Shown here: positions 25,394 to 32,548 of the stretch, piece after piece
Position numbering within the stretch: the first letter of the stretch is position 1
How the letters are laid out: each line of letters opens with the position of its first letter
Origin: Streptomyces himastatinicus ATCC 53653
GTDB taxonomy: Bacteria > Actinomycetota > Actinomycetes > Streptomycetales > Streptomycetaceae
Direction: 5' to 3'
Assembly (NCBI RefSeq): GCF_000158915.1
Contig: NZ_GG657754.1
Coordinates: 6,624,381-6,666,222, forward strand
DNA: 41,842 nt
Program-made: the position numbers and the translations under genes
Notes under the pieces: generated by a model
Databases searched by the model: none
The model's input: only the letters and a program-made list of their open reading frames with translations
Told to the model about the DNA's origin: nothing

Positions 25394-25999
25394 ATGCGTC
25401 TCCTGCTCGTCCGCCATGGCCAGACCCCCTCCAACCTCATCCACGCCCTGGACACCGACATGCCGGGCGCGGAACTCACCCCGCTCGGACGGCAGCAGGC
25501 GGAGGGCCTGGTGGGGCGCCTCGCGGACGAGCGCATCGACGCCCTGTACGCCTCCCCGCTGCGCCGCGCCCAGCAGACGGCGGCACCCCTCGCCCGCGAC
25601 CGCGGCCTGGAGGTCGTCGTCCGCGAGGGCATACGCGAGCTGCGCGCCGGTGACCTGGAGATGCGCGACGACGGCGAGTCCGTGCAGCTCTACCTCAAGA
25701 CGGTGATGGCCTGGGCCGCCGGTCAGACCGATCTGCCGATGCCGGGAGGGCAGACCGGCGAGGAGGCCCTGGCCCACTACGACGAGGTGATCGAGGAGAT
25801 CGCCGACTCGGGAGCGGAGCACGCCACCGTCATCAGCCACGGCGCCGCCATCCGCACCTGGGCCGGTGCCCGCGCCCTCAACATCGACGCCGCGTTCGCC
25901 GCCCGGCACCCCCTGGAGAACACCCAGGTCGTGACCCTGGACGGCGCCCCGCGCTGCGGCTGGACCGCCACCCACTGGGGCACCGAACCGCTCGTCTGA
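25394..25999 (+). CDS. Histidine phosphatase superfamily protein (phosphoglycerate-mutase-like)
   Basis: 201 residues from ATG 25394, with GGAAGGA upstream. The catalytic motif LLLVRHGQT is at residues 3-11 with the phospho-accepting His. YASPLRRAQQTA (about 54-65) supplies phosphate-binding Arg residues, IRELRAGDLE is the acid-loop region, and the second catalytic His is in VISHGAAIRTW (about 148-158). A cytoplasmic phosphohydrolase or mutase of unknown substrate. Full length for the family. Confidence 0.9.
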   Translation: MRLLLVRHGQTPSNLIHALDTDMPGAELTPLGRQQAEGLVGRLADERIDALYASPLRRAQQTAAPLARDRGLEVVVREGIRELRAGDLEMRDDGESVQLYLKTVMAWAAGQTDLPMPGGQTGEEALAHYDEVIEEIADSGAEHATVISHGAAIRTWAGARALNIDAAFAARHPLENTQVVTLDGAPRCGWTATHWGTEPLV

Positions 26000-26014
26000 G
26001 GCGACGGAACAGCC

Positions 26015-26545
26015 TCAGAAATTGCCGTTGGACAGGATCTCGCCCTCGGCGTCATAGACCGTGACGAGTCCGTTCTCGGAGTTCTTCCAGTCGGCGAAGG
26101 CCGACGCGATCAGTTTGCCGTCGGACGCGTGCGGGCCCATCATGCCGCCGGTGTAGTCGGTCCACACCTCGGCCGAATCCAGGACGTCGTTCTGCTCGTC
26201 CGCGCCCTGGACCTTGGTCACGTGCCCGACGGCCGCCTTCTCGGGAGGCGTGCCGTTCTTGGCGACGAAGTCCGCGAACTCCCGCGCCTGGCTCCTGTCC
26301 GCGGACTTGGCGTCGGCCTGCCCGGGTTCCGTCTTCTTCCGGGGCGCGGAGACCGCGGTGCCGGACCCGCCGGAGTCCTCGCTCTCTTTCCCACCGCCGG
26401 ACGCGATGCCGCCGATGACGCCCACCGCGATGAGCGCCCCGACGGCGGTGAGCACCTTGTGCCGGGCGAACCAGCTCCGCTGAGGCTGCGGCGGGACGGC
26501 CTGCGGCATGGACTGCTGTGGTGCGGTGTGCACGGTGTCCCCCAT
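26015..26545 (-). CDS. Membrane-anchored small secreted protein, unknown function
   Basis: 176 residues from ATG 26545. A Gln/Pro-rich cytoplasmic start (about 1-22) and a single membrane helix (KVLTAVGALIAVGVIGGIAS, about 29-48) are followed by an extracellular part: a low-complexity Ser/Gly/Lys linker, then a domain of about 90 residues (REFADFVAKNGTPPEKAAVG, VLDSAEVWTDYTGG, GKLIASAFADWKNSENGLVT, ILSNGNF). It resembles small exported proteins common in Streptomyces. No ribosome site is visible. It converges on the phosphatase gene. Confidence 0.7.
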   Translation of the reverse strand: MGDTVHTAPQQSMPQAVPPQPQRSWFARHKVLTAVGALIAVGVIGGIASGGGKESEDSGGSGTAVSAPRKKTEPGQADAKSADRSQAREFADFVAKNGTPPEKAAVGHVTKVQGADEQNDVLDSAEVWTDYTGGMMGPHASDGKLIASAFADWKNSENGLVTVYDAEGEILSNGNF

Positions 26546-26683
26546 ATGTGTCGCTTGATGCGGTCGGCGTCGGGAGGGGAACGTATCAATGGATAAGCGG
26601 ACTTGATGCTCTCTTGAACACCTGAGGATGGTTCTTGGGGATTTTGCCGAAGCTCGGCCGCGATGTGAGATACAGGGGCGCAC

Positions 26684-27799
26684 CTACACGCCCGGCCAGC
26701 GCGTACCCAGCTCCGCGTCCCGGCACCAGGCGTACTGCTGATCGGGCGTCACCGTCAGGCCGAAGTCGTACAGCTCGGGACGCCCCTCCGCCAGCCACCG
26801 GTCCCACCCTCGCTCCACCTCGTCCGCCAGACGCCGGGGCCCGCCCTGGTGGGCGGCCGTGGTGCCGTCGCCGACCGCGGCGAGCATCGCCCATGACGTC
26901 GAACCGTCGTGGAGCCAGGCGTTCAGCCCGTCCTCGTCCTCGGCCGTCGTGATCCGTACGTCCGGTGCGGAGACGCGCAGGGCGAACCGCAGGTGCCAGT
27001 CGTCGCGAAGCGGCGTCAGGTCCCGCGTGAACGGCCGCTCGTCCGCGTACGCAGCGGCCTCGCGGACCTCCTCGAAGGGCCGGCCCGGGTCCGTACCGCG
27101 AGCGGGCATGAACGTGGCCAGGCCCTGCACCCATCCGCTCGCCGACCGGCCGTCGTCGGCGACCGTGAGCGCGACATGCCCCAACCGGCCCCAGGGGACG
27201 ACGATCCGGCCGCCCGGCCGGGTCTGCTCGGCCCACGCCCACGGGACGCGGTCGACCGCGTAGGTGGCGATCACGCGGTCGTACGGCGCGCCCGCCGACC
27301 ACCCCGCGGCGCCGTCGGCGACCCGCACGTCCACGTCCGCCCCGGCCCGCTCGAGCCGCCCGGCCGCGGCCGCCGCCAGCTCGGTGTCCACCTCGACGCT
27401 GACCACGGAGCCCGCGCGCCGGGCGAGCAACGCCGCGTTCCAGCCCGTACCGGTGCCCAGCTCCAGCACCCGCTGACCGGGCTCCAGGAGCAGCGCGTCG
27501 AGCATGTCCACCACGACGCCCTGCGCGGACAGACTCGACGACGGCACGCCCCCGCTGATCTCGGTGACCGCGGCCGTGTCCGGCGAGCCGTACACCTCGG
27601 CCGCCCACTCCGCGAAGGCGATACCGCGGTCGATGGGCACGTACGCCCGCCCGTTCCAGCGCCAGAGCCGGTCCGGCGCGAAGGCGTCCCGCGGCGTGGC
27701 CGCGACCGCGGCTCGGATCCACGGTGACCGCCCGGGCCACGCGCCGCGCTGGTCCATGGCGGCCTCCAGCGCGGCGCGCGGCCCCTCGTGGCCGGTCAC
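26684..27799 (-). CDS. PIMT-like SAM-dependent methyltransferase of a peptide-modification type
   Basis: 371 residues from GTG 27799, whose GTGA overlaps the stop of a 37-residue peptide gene. The N-terminal part carries a helix-rich recognition segment (GAWPGRSPWIRAAVAATPRD, DRLWRWNGRAYVPIDRG, SSSLSAQGVVVDML). The SAM motif VLELGTGTGWNAALLARRAG is at about 105-125, with acid VSVEVD and motif DRVIATYAVDRVP. The long C-terminal part is typical of the protein-L-isoaspartate methyltransferase-like enzymes associated with actinobacterial RiPPs (FxLD and ATP-grasp maturation groups). Such enzymes can convert Asp to aspartimide or isoaspartate. No lanthipeptide or ATP-grasp enzyme is present in the window. 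Confidence 0.8.
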   Translation of the reverse strand: MTGHEGPRAALEAAMDQRGAWPGRSPWIRAAVAATPRDAFAPDRLWRWNGRAYVPIDRGIAFAEWAAEVYGSPDTAAVTEISGGVPSSSLSAQGVVVDMLDALLLEPGQRVLELGTGTGWNAALLARRAGSVVSVEVDTELAAAAAGRLERAGADVDVRVADGAAGWSAGAPYDRVIATYAVDRVPWAWAEQTRPGGRIVVPWGRLGHVALTVADDGRSASGWVQGLATFMPARGTDPGRPFEEVREAAAYADERPFTRDLTPLRDDWHLRFALRVSAPDVRITTAEDEDGLNAWLHDGSTSWAMLAAVGDGTTAAHQGGPRRLADEVERGWDRWLAEGRPELYDFGLTVTPDQQYAWCRDAELGTRWPGV

Positions 27800-27909
27800 T
27801 TCCGGTGCGCCCCGTTCCCGGGCTGCGGCGGCGGCACCTGTCCATCGGAATTGCCCGGCGGCGGCTTGCCCTGGCTCGTGTCCGGCGGCGGCTTCTCGTG
27901 CTTCCCCAC
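27796..27909 (-). CDS. 37-residue Pro-rich peptide coupled to the methyltransferase
   Basis: Starts at GTG 27909 with GGAGGGG 8 bases upstream and stops at 27796, overlapping the methyltransferase GTG by 4 bases. Three PPP blocks (residues 7-9, 17-19 and 27-29), Gln/Gly/Asn-rich between, a basic start (GKHEK) and basic end (GAHRK). One Asp-Gly (GNSDGQ, D23-G24) is the classic isoaspartate-prone site, and there is a second Asp at residue 10 (PDTSQ). No Cys, so no lanthionine bridges. It could be a modified peptide, or only a leader for translational coupling. Confidence 0.6.
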   Translation of the reverse strand: MGKHEKPPPDTSQGKPPPGNSDGQVPPPQPGNGAHRK

Positions 27910-28018
27910 GGCTTCGTCCCCTCCGTTGTGAGGCGTGAGCGTTCATGCTGACGCCGGACCGGCGTACGCGGCAGGGCGCACGGGCGCTCCGGGCGGGCGG
28001 CGTCGGGGCGCGCGCCTA

Positions 28019-28032
28019 GGGCTGATCAGCCC
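28019..28032. terminator. Short palindrome, possible terminator
   Basis: GGGCTGATCAGCCC (5-bp stem, GATC loop) lies 21 bases beyond the stop of the minus-strand 59-residue gene. The stem is short, so this is tentative. Confidence 0.35.
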
Positions 28033-28052
28033 GGAAGGGAGAGCGGGGTGGC

Positions 28053-28232
28053 CTATTCCCTTCGCGGCGCGGTCACCGTCAGCCGCTCGGGGCTCTCGGA
28101 GGTCCATTCCCTGCCCCCGGTGAGCGCCCGGAGGATGTACGTCTTTCCCTCGCGCACGTCCGAGACGACCGCGTACCGGCCGGTGTCCTCGTCGCGGACC
28201 CGGTCGCCCACCCACACCTTCCCGTCCTTCAC
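28053..28232 (-). CDS. Small conserved protein (SH3/KOW-like), end of ATPase operon
   Basis: 59 residues from GTG 28232, whose GTGA overlaps the ATP-binding protein stop. Beta-rich: VKDGKVWVGDRVRDEDTGRY then AVVSDVREGKTYILRAL and TGGREWTS, a barrel-like pattern. Often found in Streptomyces beside HTH/anti-sigma-like ATPase pairs, where a DUF397 protein is otherwise common. Function unknown; translational coupling suggests it works with the ATPase. Confidence 0.7.
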   Translation of the reverse strand: MKDGKVWVGDRVRDEDTGRYAVVSDVREGKTYILRALTGGREWTSESPERLTVTAPRRE

Positions 28233-28651
28233 CCGGCCGCCTCGCACTTCATCTCGGCCCAGACCTGCTTGCCCCAGCGGTACAGATCCGTCCCCCATCG
28301 CTCGGCGAGGGCGTCGACGATGAGCAGGCCACGGCCCCTGGTGCTCTCGCCGTTGGAATCTGTCCGCAGGAGCGGTACGGACCGGGTTCGGTCCGAAACG
28401 CCGAGGCAGATGAACTCCTCGGACGGCCGGGTGACGACAACCCGGATCGACTCCAGGCGGGCGTGATTCACGGAATTGGAGACCAACTCGGTGATCACCA
28501 GCGCGGCATCATCGATCAGGTCCTCCTGACCCCAGGCGGCCAGTGCGGTGCGCACGAGCCTGCGGGCGGCTTCCGCGCTCTCCGGTACGCGTCGCATGGT
28601 CTGTGAATATCCGGGGTGCCCCTTGGGGCGAGGTGTGGCGGTCACGGGCAT
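28229..28651 (-). CDS. RsbW/SpoIIAB-like ATP-binding protein (HATPase, anti-sigma-factor-like)
   Basis: 140 residues from ATG 28651, with GAGG 5 bases upstream; an upstream extension would need a TTG. GHKL ATPase core: the N box ALVITELVSNSVNHAR (about 59-74), G1-type VSDRTRS and the G2 lid RGRGLLIVDALAERWG. There is no histidine-kinase phosphoacceptor domain. Known relatives in WhiJ-type loci act with HTH proteins as anti-regulators. Divergent from the HTH regulator at 28809 and coupled to the 59-residue protein. Confidence 0.85.
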   Translation of the reverse strand: MPVTATPRPKGHPGYSQTMRRVPESAEAARRLVRTALAAWGQEDLIDDAALVITELVSNSVNHARLESIRVVVTRPSEEFICLGVSDRTRSVPLLRTDSNGESTRGRGLLIVDALAERWGTDLYRWGKQVWAEMKCEAAG

Positions 28652-28808
28652 CAGGACCTCGGTAAGTGCGAAGTGAACGGCCTTGCCCGAGTGAACGACG
28701 GCTCGCCGCGCGCGATGAGGAAATGTCAGCTGGATGCGCAATCCGTACAACCGGAAATTATCGACCGACTCTTCTCACCGAGGGGGCTTGGCTGGCTACG
28801 GTGGGTAG

Positions 28809-30068
28809 GTGGAGGAGAACGAGAGCCTCAATAACGCCATGCAAGAGCTCGGCCTCACTCAGGCCGGGCTGGCCGATGCGCTGAACGACCACCTGATGTC
28901 CCAGGGGCATGAGGGCACGGTGAGCGACCGGACGGTCCGTCACTGGCTGGCCGGAAAATCCCGATGGCCGCACCCTCGGCAGAGGGCGGCGTTAGAGGCA
29001 GTATTCGGGTGTACCGCCGAAGAACTGGGATTCGTCCCACCGGTCCGAAGATGCCCCGTCACGGAACGGGAGGAGCCCGTGAGGCGCAGGAACTTCCTCA
29101 CCGCAACCACCGGTACGACGGCCGCGGTTGCCGTGCCCCTCGTCGCACGACACTCCGTAGGCACCTCCGACGTGATCCGCCTCCGTTCCGGAGTGGACGA
29201 CTTAGTGGCGTTGGATGCCACACGGGGAGGTCATGACGAACTGGAGCGTAGGGCCCTCGCCGGGGCGGCCGAGGCGCTGGAGAAGCAGAAGCTGGGCGCC
29301 TCCCAGCGCATCCGCCAGAGGCTGTTCAGTGTGGCCGCCGATTACATGTGCGGGGCCGCTTGGTCGGCCATCGACGACAAGCGGACCGACCGGGCCCGGG
29401 GCTTGCTGGACCGGGCACTCTATATGGCCGGGATGGCCAAGGACTCCATCGCCGGGCTGGAAGCCTGGAACATGTACTCCGTTCTCGCCCTGCATCGAGG
29501 TGAGTACACCGAGGCCGTCGACTCCGGCTATGCGGCGCAGGCGACGGCCATCGCCCGACGCGACCCGTTCTACGCCTCTCTGGCCCACGCCCGAACGGCG
29601 CTTGCCCACTCCACCCTGGGCGACCGACAGGCCGCCTTACGCTCCCTCGGGTGCGCCCACGAGGCATTGGGCAAGGCGTCCCTGGATGATCCCCGGCCGA
29701 GCTGGATCGCCTTCTACGGACCTGCCGAGCTGCTCGCCCTCACGGCCATCGCCCGGGACAAGATCGGCGAACCGGCGGAGGCCGAGGCTGCCTCTCACCA
29801 GGCCCTGGCGAGCATTCCGAAGGAGTTCCGCCGCAACCGCGCCCTGGCCACCGCGCGGCTCGCCCTGAGTCAGCTTCACCAGCGCGACATCGACCAGGCG
29901 TGCGCTACCGCTTCCACCGTCTTCACGCTGATGGCCGGGCACCCGATCCCCGGCCGTATGCGCTCTCTTCTCGGCGACTACTACCGGGACTTGATCACCC
30001 TTGCCCCCGACGCGAGCGTCGCCCGGGAGTGGGCCGACCGCTACCGAACCGAATGGAGCCGAGCTTGA
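28809..30068 (+). CDS. HTH regulator with helical (TPR-like) effector domain; three TTA codons
   Basis: 419 residues. The HTH at about 14-55 (LTQAGLADALNDHL, VSDRTVRHWLAGKSRWPHPR) is followed by RRCPVTEREEPVRRRNFLTATTG (about 80-102, twin-Arg-like and hydrophobic) and a helical domain of paired helices (ALYMAGMAKDSIAGLEAWNM, ALAHSTLGDRQAALRSLG, AIARDKIGEPAEAEAAS), like the streptomycete regulators paired with anti-sigma-like ATPases. Start is GTG 28809; TACGGT stands 7 bases upstream and the mRNA could be leaderless. Codons 62, 132 and 277 are TTA. It probably controls the divergent ATPase pair. Confidence 0.85.
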   Translation: MEENESLNNAMQELGLTQAGLADALNDHLMSQGHEGTVSDRTVRHWLAGKSRWPHPRQRAALEAVFGCTAEELGFVPPVRRCPVTEREEPVRRRNFLTATTGTTAAVAVPLVARHSVGTSDVIRLRSGVDDLVALDATRGGHDELERRALAGAAEALEKQKLGASQRIRQRLFSVAADYMCGAAWSAIDDKRTDRARGLLDRALYMAGMAKDSIAGLEAWNMYSVLALHRGEYTEAVDSGYAAQATAIARRDPFYASLAHARTALAHSTLGDRQAALRSLGCAHEALGKASLDDPRPSWIAFYGPAELLALTAIARDKIGEPAEAEAASHQALASIPKEFRRNRALATARLALSQLHQRDIDQACATASTVFTLMAGHPIPGRMRSLLGDYYRDLITLAPDASVAREWADRYRTEWSRA

Positions 30069-30592
30069 GCGCCGCTGGTCTGAACATCCGCCACTTCACC
30101 CACGTGGATCTTCCGGAGATCCGTCAGACGCTGATCGACCTGCATAACGACGCTTATGCGGACGCGATGGATGATGAGTTCAATCAGCGCTTCCCCTGGT
30201 TCGTGGACCACTGGGGCGGCCGCCCCGGGTTCTTCTGCGTGATCGCGTACGACGGCGACAAGGCGGTGGGCTTCGCGTACGGCGCCCCGGGCACGCCCGG
30301 TCGCGAATGGTGGCGTGACCACGTCGACCCGGCGCCCGAGAAGCACCGGACCTTCTCGTACTCCGAACTGTCTGTCAGCCCGGGGTGGCGGAAGCAGGGC
30401 GTGTCCGAGCGGCTGACCCGCGCGCTCATGGAAGGACGGGACGAGGATCTCGTGGTCCTGCTCGTGGACAGGGAGCACCCGCGGGTGCAGGCCCTGTACG
30501 AGTCCTGGGGCTTCCGGAAGGTGGGGGAGGACCAGCCCTTCCCGGACTCCCCGGTCTTCGCCGTGATGCTCGCCGAACTGCCGCTGAGCTGA
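30053..30592 (+). CDS. GNAT-family N-acetyltransferase
   Basis: 179 residues from ATG 30053, overlapping the end of the HTH gene by 16 bases; a TTG at 30065 (TTGA overlap) is the alternative. GNAT fold: NIRHFTHVDLPEIRQTL, the FFCVIAYDGDKAVGFAYG strands, acetyl-CoA-binding SELSVSPGWRKQGVSERLTR (Q/R-x-x-G loop, about residues 108-127) and the C-terminal VQALYESWGFRKVG. Acceptor unknown. Its overlap with the HTH/TPR-like gene makes them one transcription unit. Confidence 0.85.
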   Translation: MEPSLSAAGLNIRHFTHVDLPEIRQTLIDLHNDAYADAMDDEFNQRFPWFVDHWGGRPGFFCVIAYDGDKAVGFAYGAPGTPGREWWRDHVDPAPEKHRTFSYSELSVSPGWRKQGVSERLTRALMEGRDEDLVVLLVDREHPRVQALYESWGFRKVGEDQPFPDSPVFAVMLAELPLS

Positions 30593-30919
30593 ACCGCTAT
30601 GGGTGCCCCAAGATGTTCGGGGCGACCGTAGCCGCCCCGGTGCTGATGAGGGTGCCCCGGTGCGCCGTTCCTCGCTACTGAAGAAGGCGCCCGCACCGCC
30701 GCCGCCCACACCGGTCGGGCCATCGTCATGGCCGAAGTCGCAGTGGCCCGTGACCGCGGCGCCCTGGCGCAATACCTGCGCAATGACGTCGCCCCGCTAC
30801 GCCGAGGCCGCTTCCGCACGCAGAAGATCCGCCAGCACCCCACGCTCGCCGTCGAGTCCGGCGTTCCCGGGCACGACGGGTTCGTGATGCGCACACCACG
30901 CCCGGCGCCGTGTCGCTGA
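30593..30919 (+). other. Convergent intergenic region without a recognisable gene
   Basis: 327 bases between the GNAT and TetR stops. One 63-residue frame (30728-30919; EVAVARDRGALAQYLRNDVA) has no ribosome site and matches nothing I know; it may be a gene remnant. No hairpin or repeat stands out. Confidence 0.5.
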
Positions 30920-31480
30920 TCAGCTCGTTGCCGTCAAGGCCTCGCGGGCGGCGGTGAGGATCTGCTCGGAGAGTGGGGAGCCCTTGGTGGCGCGGGCCAG
31001 GACGAGGGCGCCGAGCATCGTGCACAGCCGGGTGAGGCCGTCCTCGTCCTCGGTGGCGAGCCACTCGGCGAAGTCACCCACGCCCTCGGCGTAGACGCGG
31101 CGGGCCTCGCGGTCTTCGGGTTCGCGCGCCATGTCGTTGGCGAGCGCGGCGGCGGGGCAGCCGTCCGCCGCGCTGTCGCGGTGCTCGGTCGAGAGGTAGG
31201 TGTCGATCAGCGCCTGCTGGGCGGCGTCGCGCTGACCGGCGTACTGCTCAAGCCCGTCGTTACGAAGCCGGGTGAGCCCCTCGAAGGCGTGGGCGGTGGC
31301 TTCGTCGACGAGCGCCTCCTTGGAGGCGAACTGCTTGTAGAAGCCGCCGTGGGTCAGACCAGCCGCCTTCATGAGGTCCGCGACGCTGACGTGGGTGCCC
31401 TGCTCCCGGAACAGCCGGGAGGCGGTGTCCACGACCCGCCTGCGGTTTTCCTCCGCTTGCGCCTGCGATACGCGGCCCAT
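30920..31480 (-). CDS. TetR-family repressor, divergent from the SDR gene
   Basis: 186 residues from ATG 31480, with GAGG 6 bases upstream. HTH: VADLMKAAGLTHGGFYKQF (about residues 33-51), the pattern of the AcrR/TetR group whose ligands are often reactive or lipophilic compounds. The C-terminal domain is helical with CPAAALANDMAREPEDREARR and ends LSEQILTAAREALTATS. Divergent from an SDR-family oxidoreductase across 91 bases holding two inverted repeats. Confidence 0.9.
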   Translation of the reverse strand: MGRVSQAQAEENRRRVVDTASRLFREQGTHVSVADLMKAAGLTHGGFYKQFASKEALVDEATAHAFEGLTRLRNDGLEQYAGQRDAAQQALIDTYLSTEHRDSAADGCPAAALANDMAREPEDREARRVYAEGVGDFAEWLATEDEDGLTRLCTMLGALVLARATKGSPLSEQILTAAREALTATS

Positions 31481-31496
31481 CGGGCACCTCCCGGTT

Positions 31497-31552
31497 TGGA
31501 TGTCGATTGACATCCATTCTAGGGCGTGCTTTAGATTATGGACGCCATCTAA
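31497..31552 (+). promoter_or_regulatory. Divergent promoter with TetR-type operators before the SDR gene
   Basis: A perfect 8-bp-arm repeat TGGATGTC-GATT-GACATCCA (31497-31516) contains TTGACA (31507-31512, -35). A second repeat TTAGAT-N10-ATCTAA (31531-31552) covers the likely -10 (TAGATT, 31532-31537, spacing 19). A bound TetR protein would cover both promoter elements. Confidence 0.7.
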
Positions 31553-31571
31553 TTCAGCGCTGGGAGCAGGC

Positions 31572-32258
31572 ATGGAACTGAAGAACGCGGTCGCGGTGGT
31601 CACCGGCGCCAACCGGGGGCTCGGGCGGCATCTGGCCGCCCAGCTCGTGGAGCGCGGGGCGAAGGTGTACGCGGCGGCCCGCCGCCCCGAGACGGTGGAC
31701 CTCCCGGGCGTCACCCCGCTGCGGCTGGACGTGACGGACGAGGCGTCGATCCGGGCCGCGGCCCGTACCGCATCCGACGCGACGCTGCTGGTGAACAACG
31801 CGGGCATCTCCACCGCCACGCCACTGATCGCGGGCGGCCCGGATACGGTGCGCCTGGAGATGGAGACGAACTTCTACGGTCCGCTCACCGCGACGCGGGC
31901 CTTCGCCCCCGTCATCGAGGGCAACGGCGGCGGCGCCGTGCTCAACGTCCTGTCCGTCCTGTCCTGGCTGCACCCCGCCCATCTCGGGTCCTACGCCGCG
32001 ACCAAGGCCGCGGCATGGGCGCTGACCGACGCGGCCCGGGAGGAACTGGCGCCGCGCGGTATCGCCGTCTCGGCGCTGCACGTCGGCTACATGGACACCG
32101 ACATGGCCGCGGGCGTCCCCGCCGACCAGAAGGCCGACCCCGCCGAGGTCGCCGCACAGGCCCTGCACGGCATCGAGACGGGCCTGCCCGAGATCCTCGC
32201 CGACGAGATCACCCGGCACGTCCGGCAGAGCCTGGCCGCCTCGCCGAACGCGGCGTGA
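31572..32258 (+). CDS. SDR-family NAD(P)-dependent oxidoreductase
   Basis: 228 residues, classical short-chain dehydrogenase. Cofactor motif VVTGANRGLGRHLA (TGxxxGxG, about 9-22), YAAARR at the second strand (basic residues favour NADPH), NNAGIS (about 78-83) and the catalytic Ser/Tyr/Lys set SVLSWLHPAHLGSYAATKAA (S-x-Y-x3-K). Substrate unknown. The ATG has GGGAGCAGGC upstream. Divergent TetR control suggests induction by a reactive carbonyl or drug. Confidence 0.9.
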   Translation: MELKNAVAVVTGANRGLGRHLAAQLVERGAKVYAAARRPETVDLPGVTPLRLDVTDEASIRAAARTASDATLLVNNAGISTATPLIAGGPDTVRLEMETNFYGPLTATRAFAPVIEGNGGGAVLNVLSVLSWLHPAHLGSYAATKAAAWALTDAAREELAPRGIAVSALHVGYMDTDMAAGVPADQKADPAEVAAQALHGIETGLPEILADEITRHVRQSLAASPNAA

Positions 32259-32288
32259 GCGCACCCCCTGTCGACCTTTGAGTGAAAC

Positions 32289-32414
32289 CTGGTCGCCTCG
32301 GTGGAGGCCAGCCTGAAGCGCCTGGGTACCGGCCACGCCGACCTGCTCTGGGCGCACTTTCCCGACGAGCTCACGCCCGTGGAAGAGATCCTGCGCGGGC
32401 TCGACGCGAAGTGA
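32289..32414 (+). pseudogene. Aldo-keto reductase remnant
   Basis: A 41-codon open stretch without a start ([20 protein letters not shown] then [17 protein letters not shown]) matches the middle of an aldo-keto reductase, the segment linking beta-5/alpha-5 (usual form VEASLRRLxTDYIDLYxxHxPDxxTPIEETL). It stops at TGA 32412-32414, and the catalytic Asp/Tyr/Lys/His region and C-terminus are missing. Left between the SDR and oxidoreductase genes after a deletion. Confidence 0.7.
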
Positions 32415-32548
32415 GCGAGGTGCCGCCCGGAGTCCCCACGAGGCGATCGCCGGGTCCCTGGGCGGTGTCCAGGACGGCGCCTCCGGCCGCGTCATTCCCT
32501 CAGCCGCGCCGGTGGCCTGACGCCCCAAGGCGAGAAACGGAGACGACG

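Noticed and set aside
30728..30919. 63-residue plus-strand frame between the GNAT and TetR genes
   Set aside because: No ribosome site, no recognisable motif, and it runs to the edge of the convergent stop; treated as noncoding or a remnant.
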